Position numbers and translations under genes: made by a program | Source: Leptodontidium sp. MPI-SDFR-AT-0119 | Taxonomy: Eukaryota > Ascomycota > Leotiomycetes > Helotiales > Leptodontidiaceae | DNA: 64,000 nt | Assembly (NCBI GenBank): GCA_020726505.1 | Contig: JAHLEZ010000034.1 | Coordinates: 372,001-436,000, forward strand | Direction: 5' to 3' | Notes under the pieces: generated by a model | Database searches by the model: none | What the model was told of the DNA's origin: nothing | What the model saw: only the letters and a program-made list of their open reading frames with translations | Shown: positions 21,136 to 31,651 of the stretch, one piece after another | Layout of the letters: every line of letters begins with the position of its first letter | How positions within the stretch are numbered: the stretch's first letter is position 1

Positions 21136-21429
21136 ACCCGAGCCAATCGCCTCTCCAACTCGCGTGATAGTCATATTATTTGGTCGTGCACTTCCGTCGT
21201 TGATCTTGTGGAGGCGAACGGTGTTGGAGCCTTCTAAAGAACGGAGAGGACAGCTAGGAGGAGAGCCGGGATGCATCTCCAAATATTATCCGTGACCATT
21301 AGGTTCGGATCGAGACTGACGATTTCGACCTCGTTCGATTGTTCCTCCCGGTCGGCGATGATGGTCTTGTTTTAGCGACTCGCTTCAGGTGGGACATCCT
21401 GAGCAAGTGTGCTTGTCGCAGTTTAAGGG

Positions 21430-22021
21430 ATATGTATTTCAAAAGTATTCTTCGACGGTTCTTGAGACACGCAGTTGCGGTGAGGAGGTCGGGGATGCGA
21501 TGATCACACGAACGAACCGCAGCAGTAGTTGATCCGTACGCCTCGCTGCGATCTGCCCTGATCTGCGGGGTCTTAACACCGTATTAGATGGCCTCGGGAT
21601 CTTGTTCCAATCTCTTCCAACCTTCTGGACTAATGGTCTGAGGAAGCTGCTGGATTCTGTTGATCGACAGGCCATTCATCTTGGTGGCCCCGATGGTGCG
21701 TACGCCGCGGAAGAGCTCTTGGACGGGAACAGATGATGCCGCGGAGTGATAGCAACTATATATATCCGAGTTTGTCTTGTGGCCCATCAGAAACCTTCGA
21801 TCTTCAGCAGTTGCTCTCACGTAGAGCATGTTTGCATAGCCTCTTCGCAGCGTGTATGGTGTGGCGTTGTGCTCAAACCCTACTAGACGACCTAGCCCTC
21901 CTACGCCTTCCGCCAGGTGTGCACTGCGAAGTGGTCGTCCGCAGGCCGTTCGAAAACGGGAACTTCGACGCAGGCGTCTGATTGACGAATCTCGCGCGAA
22001 TGAGGTCCTAGATTCGAGCAC
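21430..22021 (-). pseudogene. DUF3435 tyrosine recombinase (captain-like), C-terminal relic
   Basis: The frame reads VGFEHNATPYTLRRGYANML, then YVRATAEDRRFLMGHKTNSD, IYSCYHSAASSVPVQELFRG. It shows the tyrosine-recombinase layout of Arg (LRRG), His (MGH) and a candidate Tyr nucleophile (IYSCYH). DUF3435 proteins catalyse DNA cutting and joining, and some move Starship giant elements. After EQDPEAI a TAA stops the frame, but the same frame goes on as YGVKTPQIRADRSEAYGSTT for about 50 codons, so CAA to TAA is likely. No ATG is seen: the frame opens with GTG at 22021. The N-terminal part would lie in the RIP-mutated DNA to the right. It is a dead fragment. Confidence 0.75.
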
Positions 22022-22199
22022 TTAAATCAGCAAAAACCAACGCCGTCTATTCTTCCCATCTCTTCCCGGGGAAAGTAATTTGAAGCTCACCAGGATCGAT
22101 CGCGAGAAGGCTCGTCCAAGTAGCATCAGGCCCGAACACACCATCGACCAGAGCCAGTGTCACAAACGTAAAGAATCGTACATGGCCAGCGTTGCGGGA

Positions 22200-24470
22200 A
22201 ATATATTTAAAACGTTAGTTTATAAGCGTGCGAATTTTTAAAATAATATCTTTTATAAAATTAAAATAAACTTAAGCACGATCTTAATAAAAGACCAAAA
22301 GCCTAACGAAATTGACTACAAGATATTTTTTATGGAATAATCTAGTTTCTAGATTTAAATCCATATTTTTTGTCCTAAGAAGGAGGATTAATAATTACCC
22401 ATGAACATAAGATTATATTATTAAAAATGCCCAAAAAATATAAGGCCCTTCTCTTAATAGTAAACCTTTCGCGAACACCCTTAAGAGATTACGTTAAATA
22501 ATATACCTTTTTATATTTCACGATTTCAAAGTATAATATCACGTTACTTTAACAAAGCAAATAACTTAAGGTATTTATAAGCTAATACGATTTGTATTAA
22601 TTAAAACAAATGTTTACTCGAATCTCGTGAAAGGAGCCTAGCGCGGTACCTCGAGTCGCAAGCGGCGTCGGCTTAAGCACTATACTCCTTTCCTTCGATT
22701 CTTAGCGCATTTTACTTCGTAAGCTCTCCGAGGGTTAGCAATAAATATTAGTTATTAAGTTATTACTTTATTACTTTTGTTTTAATCTGGCCCACTATTA
22801 ATTTATTAATTTATTAGTTTATTAGTAAAGTATTAATAAAATATAAGGGCGGCTTGGAAATCATCGAATTTCTCTAAGATAAATCGATTTATTACTTATC
22901 TTATAATAACTTCATGACTACACTAGCTATCACAAATTTGATTAAGCCATTTTAAAGGTCTAATTAAGGCAATTATTAATTACATTTTTTATTACTTTAG
23001 CCCTAATATTCGGCCCGATGCACGATTTTAAAGAAACGGCCTAATTTAAGATTTATATTTGTTACGGCTAGCAAGAGGTTAATACGGCGAGTTGACTCTA
23101 GCTTTGTATTTGGGCCTAAAGCTACGCTCAGAATCGAGAAGAAAAGACAAGGAGAAGAGGAGAGCTCGAGTATAAATACATAAAGGACCCTCCTAATAGG
23201 GCCTAGCGTAGTCGAGCGCCATTCGCATTAACATGTCGTATACTCGCCACCTAGTCTTCCCTATTAGGCTTAGCGCCGTCGCATAGCCAGCGATGCTACG
23301 AGCCGTGTCGGCTAGAATACGAGGCGCATCGGAGGTCGTAACAATATTATAATCTACACTTTTCTTTAATCTATAATATCTTTATAACTACGCTAGCTAT
23401 TATAAATCTGAAAAGCGCATTTTAAAGATCTAAATTAGAAGATTAATTTTCGCTTTTTTTTAAATTACTTTATCTCTAATACTCAAGTCAATGCACGACT
23501 TTAAAGAAACGCGCGGTATTAAAGTTCTAAGTTTATTACACATCGTAATACACCTTTTTCTTTAATAATTAATATCTTTATAATAATACTAGCTATTGCA
23601 AATCTAAAGAGTGCATTTTAGTGAGCTTAATTCAATGATTAAATTTCTACTTTTTTTTATTACCTTAGCTCTAATACTTATCTTAATACACGATTTTAAA
23701 GATATCACCGGATTTTGTTGAGTTTTGGTGTTCCTGCAGCCAAGCATCACGTGTGTTTTCTCTTGAATATGACCTATCACAGGCCAGAAAGATTCCTTGG
23801 CATTCGATTTTTCATATAGATTTAATCACGTGCAAGAACTCTTTCCATAATTACTTTGCACTAAGTAATTGACGCTCGAGGACAAGCTTTTTTAAGAAAA
23901 AGAGGTAATATAACGATTAAGAGCGCTTAAAGCCTTATTTCCAATTTACTTAACTAAGCTTTACTAAGATTAATTAATCTTATAACGCTTCTTCTTTATG
24001 TATAAAACTCTTTTCTTCTTACTTTTTTTCTTAATTAATTATAAATTCTAAGAAACTCTTATTATCTTCATATATTATATATTAATGTAAGGCTATTATC
24101 ACACGTAATTACTATCTTTATAAAGCAAGTATCACAGAAATCCTTATCTTAAAACTAGGCTTTAAGACGGTCTTAAATGCTAAACTTAGCATCTATACTC
24201 GTTAGGGCCTTTTGATATTATATAACCTCTTTTTATTCCTTCGAGAGCATTTGTTTTATAGTCTCCTCTAACGTTGTTAGTTGGTCAGTTGGAGGAGATA
24301 ACGATAGTGAGTTTAATGAAAACACAGTAAAAATCCCAAGTGAGCATCTGTTTGTTACTAAGGGAACCTAGTAATAGCCTAAAGAAGATCACAAAGCAAT
24401 CTTATCACTTGTTACAAGTGGTACGTTCTCGGGTTATATTACGCCGACGGGCTAATACATTGCCCCCTCC
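22200..24470. repeat. AT-rich RIP-degraded block with embedded solo LTR
   Basis: This block is very rich in TTA, TAA and ATA words and has no frame over 60 codons. It contains similar passages repeated in tandem-like fashion: a phrase with TCTTTAAT, AACTACGCTAGCTATTA and GCATTTTAAAG recurs near 22900-23030, 23360-23510 and 23550-23700, with a run of Ts and CACGATTTTAAAGA following each. These look like three diverged copies of one repeat. Confidence 0.7.
23060..23343 (-). repeat. Solo LTR with 5-bp target duplication
   Basis: Read on the minus strand, the unit runs from TGTTACGACC to GCCGTAACA, with the TG...CA ends of an LTR. It is flanked on both sides by ATATT (23055-23059 and 23344-23348), so it is a complete insertion in which LTR-LTR recombination removed the interior. 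It is related in opposite orientation to 47683-47984: long stretches such as CGTCGCATAGCCAGCGATGC are shared. It contains a TATA-like TATAAATA, as expected for an LTR promoter. Confidence 0.88.
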
Positions 24471-24576
24471 CCGACCCCAGAATTACGGGCGGCTTCTCTC
24501 AATCTAGATTCTCATATAGTACCGGAGCCATCTCAATTTCTCGGGCATTCTTCAGCTCTATATCTACATCGCAAAT

Positions 24577-25793
24577 ATGGCAGGAATTATGCCTCCCACC
24601 CCCGAGAGTATGCGCGCTCTTGTACTCTCTGCCTATGGCAAGCCGTCCACTTACCGTGTTGGAACCGTTCCGACCCCAAAGATTAAAGAGCCTCATGAGG
24701 TTCTAATCAGAGTTTATGCCGCCGGTGTAAATCGAATCGATATTGATTTTGCAAATGGAATGGTGAAGGTGGCATCTAAAGCCACGTGAGTGTATCTTCC
24801 ATTCCCCTAGATTGCACGCCCCCCTCCATTGCTCTCATCCGCGGAACTTAAAACTGTTTTACACATAATACGCGGTCTGCGGGGCATAGTAATCAAGACT
24901 GAGTCTTCAACAGCTTTCCCTATATTCCGGGCTTTGATGCTGCTGGGAAGATTGTCGCAGTTGGTTCTGCAGTCAAAGACCTCAAGGTTGGGGACGCTGT
25001 TTTCACACGGGTACCTGATCGCTATCGCGGTACTTTCGCCGAATACTGCATCTCAACCTCCTCTGCCACAGCGCTCAAGCCTACATCCGTTCCCTTCTCC
25101 GATGCGGCTGCTATCCCTCTCGCGGGACTAACTGCACTACAATCAATTCGGCGAGCCCAATCGGAGATCGCCGGAGGGCTTACAGGGAAGACAGTGCTTG
25201 TTCCCGGTGGGTTAAGTGGCGTAGGGAGCTTTGCGGTCCAGTTGCTAAGGAACGAATTTGGCGCTGGTAAGGTGGTCACAACTCTCTCTCCGGGGAAGAT
25301 TGCGATAGCAAAGGACTTGTGGGCGGAAGGAGAAGGCGAGATGGTGTACTTGGATTACACTAAGAAGGATGTGGATGCGGCCATTAGGGAGGAAGGGGTG
25401 GACTTTATGTTGGACACTACGGCAAACGCGATGGCAAGTCTTCGTTTGATCCGATCGAGGGGAGTGATTGTCACCGTGAGTAAATTGCCAGCGGGGGGCG
25501 TGATGAAGTCCCGTCTGCATGATTCCCCGTGGATCCTTGTTGTGGTGTTAAATCTCATAAATTGGCTGAATATCTGGAGAGCGAGTAGATATGGTGTTAA
25601 GTATAGTTACTTGTGGATGAAACCGGACAGGAAGGGACTCGAGGAATTGGCATCATGGGTCGATGGAGGGAAGGTAAAGCCAGTGGTGGGAAGGAAGTCG
25701 AGGCTTGAGGATTTGGAGGCTGTAAAAGATGGCTGCGAAGAGGTCTTCAAGGGCAATGGTGGCCTTGGAAAGTTTGTTATTGAGATCATCTAA
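24577..25793 (+). CDS. Medium-chain NADPH:quinone oxidoreductase-like reductase
   Basis: Two exons, 24577-24785 and 24914-25793, are split by a 128-nt intron (GTGAGT...CAACAG) and give 362 aa in frame. The protein is a zinc-independent member of the medium-chain dehydrogenase/reductase superfamily (quinone oxidoreductase / reticulon-4-interacting-protein-like). Seen features are the N-terminal VLSAYGKPSTYRVG and VLIRVYAAGVNRIDID of the GroES-like domain, FPYIPGFDAAGKIVAVG, the catalytic-domain entry IPLAGLTALQSI, and the nucleotide-binding loop VLVPGGLSGVGSFAVQLLR. The Cys/His zinc ligands of alcohol dehydrogenases are not present. It likely uses NADPH to reduce a quinone or enone. It stands between two decayed regions yet has an intact frame. 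Confidence 0.88.
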
Positions 25794-26144
25794 TGTACTG
25801 AAATTTAATAAAACAATCAAACGCATCACTTATAGCAAATAGTTGTGCAGTACAGTCATGTGAGCCAGATTGCCAGGTGGGGGGGGGGGGGAGAGACAAT
25901 ATACCGATATATCGATAAATTTTGATATATCGATATAATATCCTAGAACCTATACCCAGGCCGATACAATACAAGAGATCTCATGTCGCGCTAATAGCGA
26001 GGGGGGTCATATTAGACCAATATATATGGGTATTTCTTGTTCCCCCCACTGCAGATAATAGAGAAGGAAAAGAAGCGGTACTTAGCGAAACATCAAATCA
26101 AGGACAAAAAGAGAGCAGGAAAGTTCTGAGATACTTAACAAAAG
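25794..26144. other. Spacer with poly-G run and TATATCGATA repeats
   Basis: A run of 13 G residues (25879-25891) is followed by two copies of GATATATCGATA (25906-25917 and 25924-25935), which are nearly self-complementary. From about 26060 a plus-strand frame reading KKRYLAKHQIKDKKRAGKF may be an upstream piece of the relic that follows. Confidence 0.55.
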
Positions 26145-26462
26145 GTGCTTGGTCTCGTCGAGCAATACAGGAAGTTCGTGGATAAGGATATCAACACAGA
26201 AATTACTCTAAGACTTTCACAAATCTATACTTGGTCAAATAAGATAGCTTTGGCAATCAAAAGAAAGAGTCGGCAACTGGATGTATTAAAGGCGAGTTGG
26301 TTGCTCAGTCCATTCCAGCCTCAGCCTTCAGTTAACTCGCAGATCTCTTTGGACGACATACAATTCTTCAAGTATGCCAAATACTGGTTCTCGTGGGAAG
26401 CGTTCTCGCGGCTGGAGCTCAGGAATTCGTTATGCTACTCTTTAGACGGGCTCTATGAGGGG
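26145..26462 (+). pseudogene. Fragment of an unrecognised conserved-looking protein
   Basis: This frame of about 105 codons reads YRKFVDKDINTEITLRLSQI, YTWSNKIALAIKRKSRQLDV and LKASWLLSPFQPQPS, then KYAKYWFSWEAFSRLELRNS. It has a normal protein composition, unlike chance frames, but I do not recognise the family. Neither a start nor a natural end is clear. It runs straight into a transporter fragment at about 26455, so it seems to be one side of a rearrangement junction. Confidence 0.4.
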
Positions 26463-26735
26463 TTGGCTGTGCGGGGATTTTAGTACTGGTTCGAATCATA
26501 CTGGCAGACAGAGTCTCCGTCGCCGAGAATTCGAAGAATACCAGCATCTACAGTATGGTAGCTGGCTGTGCATATACGGTTGCACCAGTTATAGGAGGGT
26601 ATCTCACCGAGGTGAGCTGGAGATAAGTCTTCGTCATAAATGCACCGTTGGGAGTTGTTGGAATAGTTGTGACATGGTTCCTACTTTGAAACGTTCTAGT
26701 TGACCCTAAGAAGGATACCATGAGTTCTGGGACTT
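26455..26735 (+). pseudogene. MFS drug:H+ antiporter (DHA2, 14-TM type) fragment
   Basis: One frame reads GVGCAGILVLVRIILADRVS and then SMVAGCAYTVAPVIGGYLTE, which contains the motif-C-like G-x-x-x-A-P-x-x-G-G of drug antiporters. It continues VSWR, a stop, VFVINAPLGVVGIVVTWFLL, a stop, and VLVDPKKD. This is the TM4-TM7 part of a DHA2-type exporter with at least two in-frame stops (TAA and TGA) and no ends. It is a non-functional remnant. Confidence 0.7.
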
Positions 26736-26739
26736 CCAA

Positions 26740-27229
26740 ATCAAATGGTTCATTCGTCTACAAGATATTCTAGATTAACGTTGGAGGTTAATTGATATTC
26801 CTTGTTGATATCACGTTATTTATGTTAACCATTATATAAAGCAAAGCCTCTCCTCCTTGGGGCTCTGCCGCCGTTCTAGTGCCACTTATTTAGGCTGCTC
26901 GTTTGGGTACCCATGGGAGCCCCAACCCAACCCAACGTATGGGTTGGGGCCCTCATATGGCACGTGACTTGGGTTAGGTGCCCTAATAGGTAAGTTAGGT
27001 ACCTAACGAGAACCTTATATATATATAAAGTTTATTTTAATAAAGGTTTAGTATATAGTTATATTAGATTAATTATATATAATAAAAGAGAAAATAGGTA
27101 TAAAATAAGCTTAATAATTTAAAAGTAAAAGCAAAAGACTTAGATTATTATTTACTAATAAATTTATTAATCGCAAAATGAAAATTGAGAAAGTAATATC
27201 GTAGAAATCATTTATTTTGAATGGAATTC
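26740..27229. other. AT-rich spacer
   Basis: Apart from the inverted repeat at 26919-26950, this is AT-rich, RIP-like sequence from about 27000 to 27220 with no coding signal. Confidence 0.5.
26919..26950. repeat. Short inverted repeat (GCCCCAACCCA / TGGGTTGGGGC)
   Basis: An 11-bp perfect inverted repeat with a 10-nt loop is followed by TTAGG-like words (TGGGTTAGG, GTTAGGTACCTAAC). It sits at the left edge of an AT-rich block. It could be a hairpin or a transposon end, but no partner end was found. Confidence 0.6.
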
Positions 27230-28043
27230 TTATGCGAATGCTCGATGGGCGGGTCCTTGGACCCCTCCGCGGCCCGTTTCACCTCGAAACCACGCGAAGA
27301 ATTGCATGGCTTTCATTTTGCGCCTGAAACAAGATATCCTGTGAGGCATACCGAACCATGCTTTGTCATCCATTTGGAGGCGGATGGCAGGCCCAGGTAC
27401 AGCTGGACGGGGTGCAGGCGGAACACTATTGATTAAGTGATGGATGCTCGGTAGCTGCATGCTTTCAGTGCTTCGTGGTTGCACAGGTTGCATCCCTTGG
27501 GCCATAATAGTTGCTACTTCCGGTCCTGTCTCGACTTTCTGCCTATGATAGCCACCAGTAGCGATCGTTTTCGCGCTGTGTCTGTCAAAAATATCTCCAC
27601 AAACGTCTGTACGTGCCCGTCTTGGACTTTCTTTATCCTCGTCGAGTTCTAAATGCTGGTGCTCATCTTCCTGTGAGATGCATTAGGACGTGTCACATCT
27701 ATAACTTGATTTTGATGGGGCATATTACCACTTGCACAGCGCAATCTTTGAGCCTTTCCCCTTCGCTCGGCGTTGGTGAGCCATGAACTGGGCGTGGTCT
27801 GCCCGTAGATGGCCCCCTTCTAAAAGCTGGAGCTATCGATAACTGATGATATTCTGTATCGTATCCATCTGACACATGGAAGCCAGCAGTCCTTCGTGGT
27901 TCCTGTACTTCGAACAAAGCCGCACCAGAGCCTACACCTAAGCTATGCGAAGCCTCCTTCGACTGATAATTAAATCCCCAATAACCTCCTCTGGTTCTAT
28001 GGAGATGAGAAGAGAAGTTCATTAATTTAACAAACTCGATCAT
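27230..28043 (-). CDS. Hypothetical two-exon protein, possibly truncated
   Basis: Exons 28043-27729 and 27670-27230 are separated by a 58-nt intron (GTAATA...CTCACAG) and join in frame to 251 aa. The N-terminus is MIEFVKLMNFSSHLHRTRGG. The middle is Gly/Arg/Pro-rich and polar (RRGPSTGRPRPVHGS). Exon 2 has an acidic DEHQHLELDEDKESPRRAR stretch and a LPSIHHLINSVPPAPRPAVP segment like those seen in low-complexity parts of fungal regulators. The last residues run into AT-rich DNA just before the stop, so the original C-terminus may be lost. A possible acceptor-like TCCATAG near 28000 leaves open that the true first exon lies further upstream. No domain is recognised. Confidence 0.5.
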
Positions 28044-28880
28044 GGATCACAACTCACCGACACAGCAGGCTAGGCTCTTGGTTGTGGAATTATGGGTGGA
28101 GCCGAATATGATTAGTCCAATGAATGCGGCCAGCATACCTGGCGTGCTTTATTGTTCTTTCCAAGCTAGTCAATTGATCATCTCAAATTTTTATCTTCCA
28201 CTGCAGCAGTACAACATTGGACTTTTGGTCAATGCTCAGATTCGGTATGAAATTTACATAAGAATTTAAGTTTTGATTAACTCACTCGAAGCCTCTTGGT
28301 AACAAATCATGGTGTAAAGTATAACACACTAGCGACCCTATTAGTTGACGTGATTGTAAGGATATTAGCTTCGGAATAGTGCGTTTGAAATTCGCATAAG
28401 ATTACCTGCTAGGTAATCTGTAAGCCGCTCAGTAGGAATCATCTTCAAATATGCTCCACACTTCACCACCAGGCAACTAAATTACTCACATTACCTATAT
28501 GACAGTAGCTGAAAAGTAAAAAACTCTCGAGTTAAATATTGGTATTTCATTGAAGAACTACAGCTAAGCCTGCAAATCGCCTTAACGATTATGCTATCTA
28601 TCTTCAGATCATGGTATCGAATCTCCGCGTAATGGAGAGTGATTGAAATCACACTTGAATGGAGTCCTCAAATCTTCTAGAGTAATGCTTGTCTCATTCT
28701 CCGTCGCGCGTTTCCACGAATTATCAAGGTCTTGTGCCTGGTGAGCCTAACTGCCTGCTGTGATTGTGGTGCCTTAACTTGGAAATAATTTCGTTAAATG
28801 GAAGGGAGATAGTGGTTTTCTTGCATCTATCCTTTATCGGTATTCGATTCTCTGCTAGGACTGTTGACGTTGAACATGTT
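28044..28880. other. Intergenic, no gene seen
   Basis: This is the upstream flank of the hypothetical gene. The 75-codon frame at 28042-28269 overlaps its first bases on the other strand and lacks any domain. Nothing else was found. Confidence 0.45.
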
Positions 28881-28889
28881 GGGCAGATA

Positions 28890-29428
28890 ACTTGCTAGAA
28901 GTTTGCGGATAGCTGGCATGCAAGTATATATGATAGCAACGAACTGCTTGTGCAGGGGCTAGAGAGAAACGGTCTAATTGGCCTCTTTAAGATATTTAGC
29001 TTCACGAAATCTATAGCTGTGAGGTATGGATAGATACGCTTACAAGTTTGATCTCTGGAGGTTGCAAATGCATGGGGGGAGCGTAAGCGAAGGATACCTG
29101 TGAATACCACAAAAGCCTGTAAGAGAGAGAAATATCAGATGGGAATGACTTTCTTTTTCGCCTGTATGTTCAGATACACGCCTTCTGGGATTGGAAGAAG
29201 GAGGATAAGAATGTCTTCAAAGATGCTAATCCCTACGTTGGCATATACTACTACGTTCAGATCGAGGCATTTGGCGCGAATACTTCGGTCAAACGAACCG
29301 CCTTTAGAAATCAGTACAAAGACGTTCATTAAGTAGTGAGGGTATTTGTTTGTGATACAAGTATCATTGGTTCCCAAAAACAAGTCTATATAGCCAAAAG
29401 CTCCAGGGATGTTAGTCAAGTCAAGCAC
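28890..29428 (-). pseudogene. Pth11-like integral membrane (rhodopsin-fold) protein relic
   Basis: The minus-strand frame reads RSIRAKCLDLNVVVYANVGI, then SIFEDILILLLPIPEGVYLN and IQAKKKV. That corresponds to the part of fungal Pth11/CFEM-type seven-helix proteins where a CxDLN motif is followed by a helix ending in PIPxxxxLN and a KKK loop. A GT...TTACAG intron (to about 29115) could join AFVVFTGILRLRSP, after which the match fades. The other helices are not found, so I treat it as a remnant. The family call is tentative. Confidence 0.4.
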
Positions 29429-29429
29429 C

Positions 29430-30248
29430 TGTTTTGTTCATCGGCGTTGGAGACGGGAAATGTCAAATACTCCATGTGGATGACAGAATTGCGAGCACGG
29501 GACCGCTGATTGAAGACCTGGAGATCCCGGAAGATCAAGAGTTGTACTGGTGCAAATGTTGTGTTTTGTTTGATGTGTGATGTGATGTGTAGTGGTAATG
29601 ATGTGCCTGTGTAGTGTCAACGATCAGCAACCAACCGCACAGTTGTGGGGCAAACATCTTGCTCGACCAAAGCAACCTCCTCAAAATACATCTCTCATTC
29701 CCACGTAATCAATAGTCAATGTGCTCTGCATCATTAAAGCAATCCACTCAACCTTTCCCGCCGGCCCGCCGGAAACCCTGCAAATGCACTCCACACATGC
29801 CATTTCGCCAGTAACCCTTTTCCATTTCCGGTTCAATTCCTGTTCACCTGCTTAGCAAGAAGTTCAGAAGCTGTCGGAACTTCTGCATATAGTCCCTTCA
29901 AATATACATACTATATCCCTGGATTGACAATATCAACTTTGTTATGTCTTTTACTTTTGCCAGTGAGATCTTTACATATTGTTTCAATCAATGTTTAGCA
30001 TATATTTGGCCTTAGTGACCCCTTTGAGACGTAAGGTGATATCCACACTGCCTTTATTACCTATAGTTGCTTAACTCATCAACTTGGAAGTACAATTATT
30101 ACTTATTCGCGAGCTTGTCAAATGTTTTTACATGTTTTTGTTATATTGGAAGTAAAGGCGCCACAGGCGATCTTCGCTTGTTCTCAAAAACCAACAGAAG
30201 CTGAGATGACAGCACTCCCACCCCAAGTCTCAAATGCGGCCGTGCTGT
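29430..30248. other. 3' flank of the FAD oxidoreductase gene, no gene seen
   Basis: A 60-codon frame at 29438-29620 has a His/Thr-rich start made by CACATC repeats and is probably chance. No RNA gene or transposon end was noted. Confidence 0.45.
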
Positions 30249-31651
30249 TCAAACATTGACAATAGGCAGGTCCTCATTCCTCAGGAAGGCACCATTTTCT
30301 CGGAGGCAATTCTGGACATCCACCACAGCCCATCTATCCAGTCCTTTCAAAACCATCATGCCAGCCGCTACACCGGCAGCCTGACCTGTTGCAAGTGCTG
30401 TTCCCATGACTCGAACCGAACTGGAGGCGTACTGGTCTCCATCTACGCACCTGCCAGCAGCGAGCAAATTAGGCGTGTCAATACTTTGCAAGCATCTGAG
30501 CGGGATGTCAAAGACTTTGTTTGGAATGTACTTGAAAGTACTTGCCCAAACCCTATCGTTAACATCGTGAAACTCCATACCCCATGCTCCAAGCGCGATG
30601 ACATCTTCAAAGTGTCGGCCGGACGTTAAATCGTCTTCTACAAGCTGATAGACGGCATTGATATGAAGGGTTTCACGCGTCCCAAAATTTGGGCCTGTCG
30701 AGACAATATACATGTTCTCATGGCCAGGGAGCTTGCGGAGAATATCGAGATACATTTGGGCTTGCTTTCTCCCAGAAACTTCTGCTGCCGTGATGCCTGC
30801 TGAGGTGCGAGGGTCGTAGAAGGCAGAGGCCATGAATGTAATCACATCGCCCGATGTCGGTAAGCGCAACAGCACCGACCCATCTTTTGGTAATGCCTTG
30901 CGAAGATTGGGATCCTTCTTCTTGGCAGCGATGATGGCATTGCGCCAAATTGTGGCTGTAGGCTGCAGTGAATGCGGCAGACCTCCGTATCTCGTAGCCA
31001 GTGAACCAAGATTTATAGTACCATGATTGCCTAGTCTCACAGAAGCACCGGAGTGAGCTGCCAGGTCACCATCTCCGGAACAATCAACAAATGCTTTGGC
31101 TGAGATATCGCGATATCCTCGTCGCTCTTGAATTCGTACCGATGCTATGGTATTGTCTGAATTGCGTATCGCACCAACGACCGGGGTGTGGAGCAAGACT
31201 TCGATGTTGTAGTCTGCCATGACATCGTCAAGGACAAGCTTGACACATTCCGGCTCAACCATCTAGAGATAGCCTCAGTTTTCCCGTTCTGATATCATAT
31301 GAAATGAGGGATATTTACCTGAAAAACTCCTCGATGTCTCACGATATCCTCAGTTGTTCCTTGTACTTTGAGCAACCTCCGCTTCAAATCATTCCAAATT
31401 GACCCTATTGCTTGTCTCGGCTTGTCCTCGATAGTATAGAGTCCACAGTATGCTGCTACCCCACGATGGGTCATGGCTCCGCCGAGGCATGCTTCTGATT
31501 CCAAAATGATGATACGGGCATTTGGTGCGGCCTGTCTGGCTCCAACTGCAGCTGCTACACCAGCCGCGCCTCCGCCGACGATAACGACATCGGCGCTCTC
31601 TACTGTATCTAGATCCAACTGGTCCGCAAATGGTAGGTCTCCTATCGACAT
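30249..31651 (-). CDS. FAD-dependent oxidoreductase (FAD_oxidored family)
   Basis: Exons 31651-31319 and 31262-30249 join across a 56-nt intron (GTAAAT...CTCTAG) to give 448 aa. The start MSIGDLPFADQLDLD is the only ATG before the cofactor fold; the frame further up begins at a TTG. The dinucleotide-binding loop is VVIVGGGAAGVAAAVGARQA, followed by ILESEACLGGAMT. FVDCSGDGDLAAHSGAS is the family's second FAD contact, and the end shows NLLAAGRCVDGDQYASSSVR with TALATGQAAGVAAG closing the FAD site. Members oxidise diverse small molecules, and the substrate is unknown. The frame is intact. It is divergently arranged with the Zn2Cys6 regulator that starts 890 bp away, so regulation by that neighbour is a reasonable guess. 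Confidence 0.88.
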
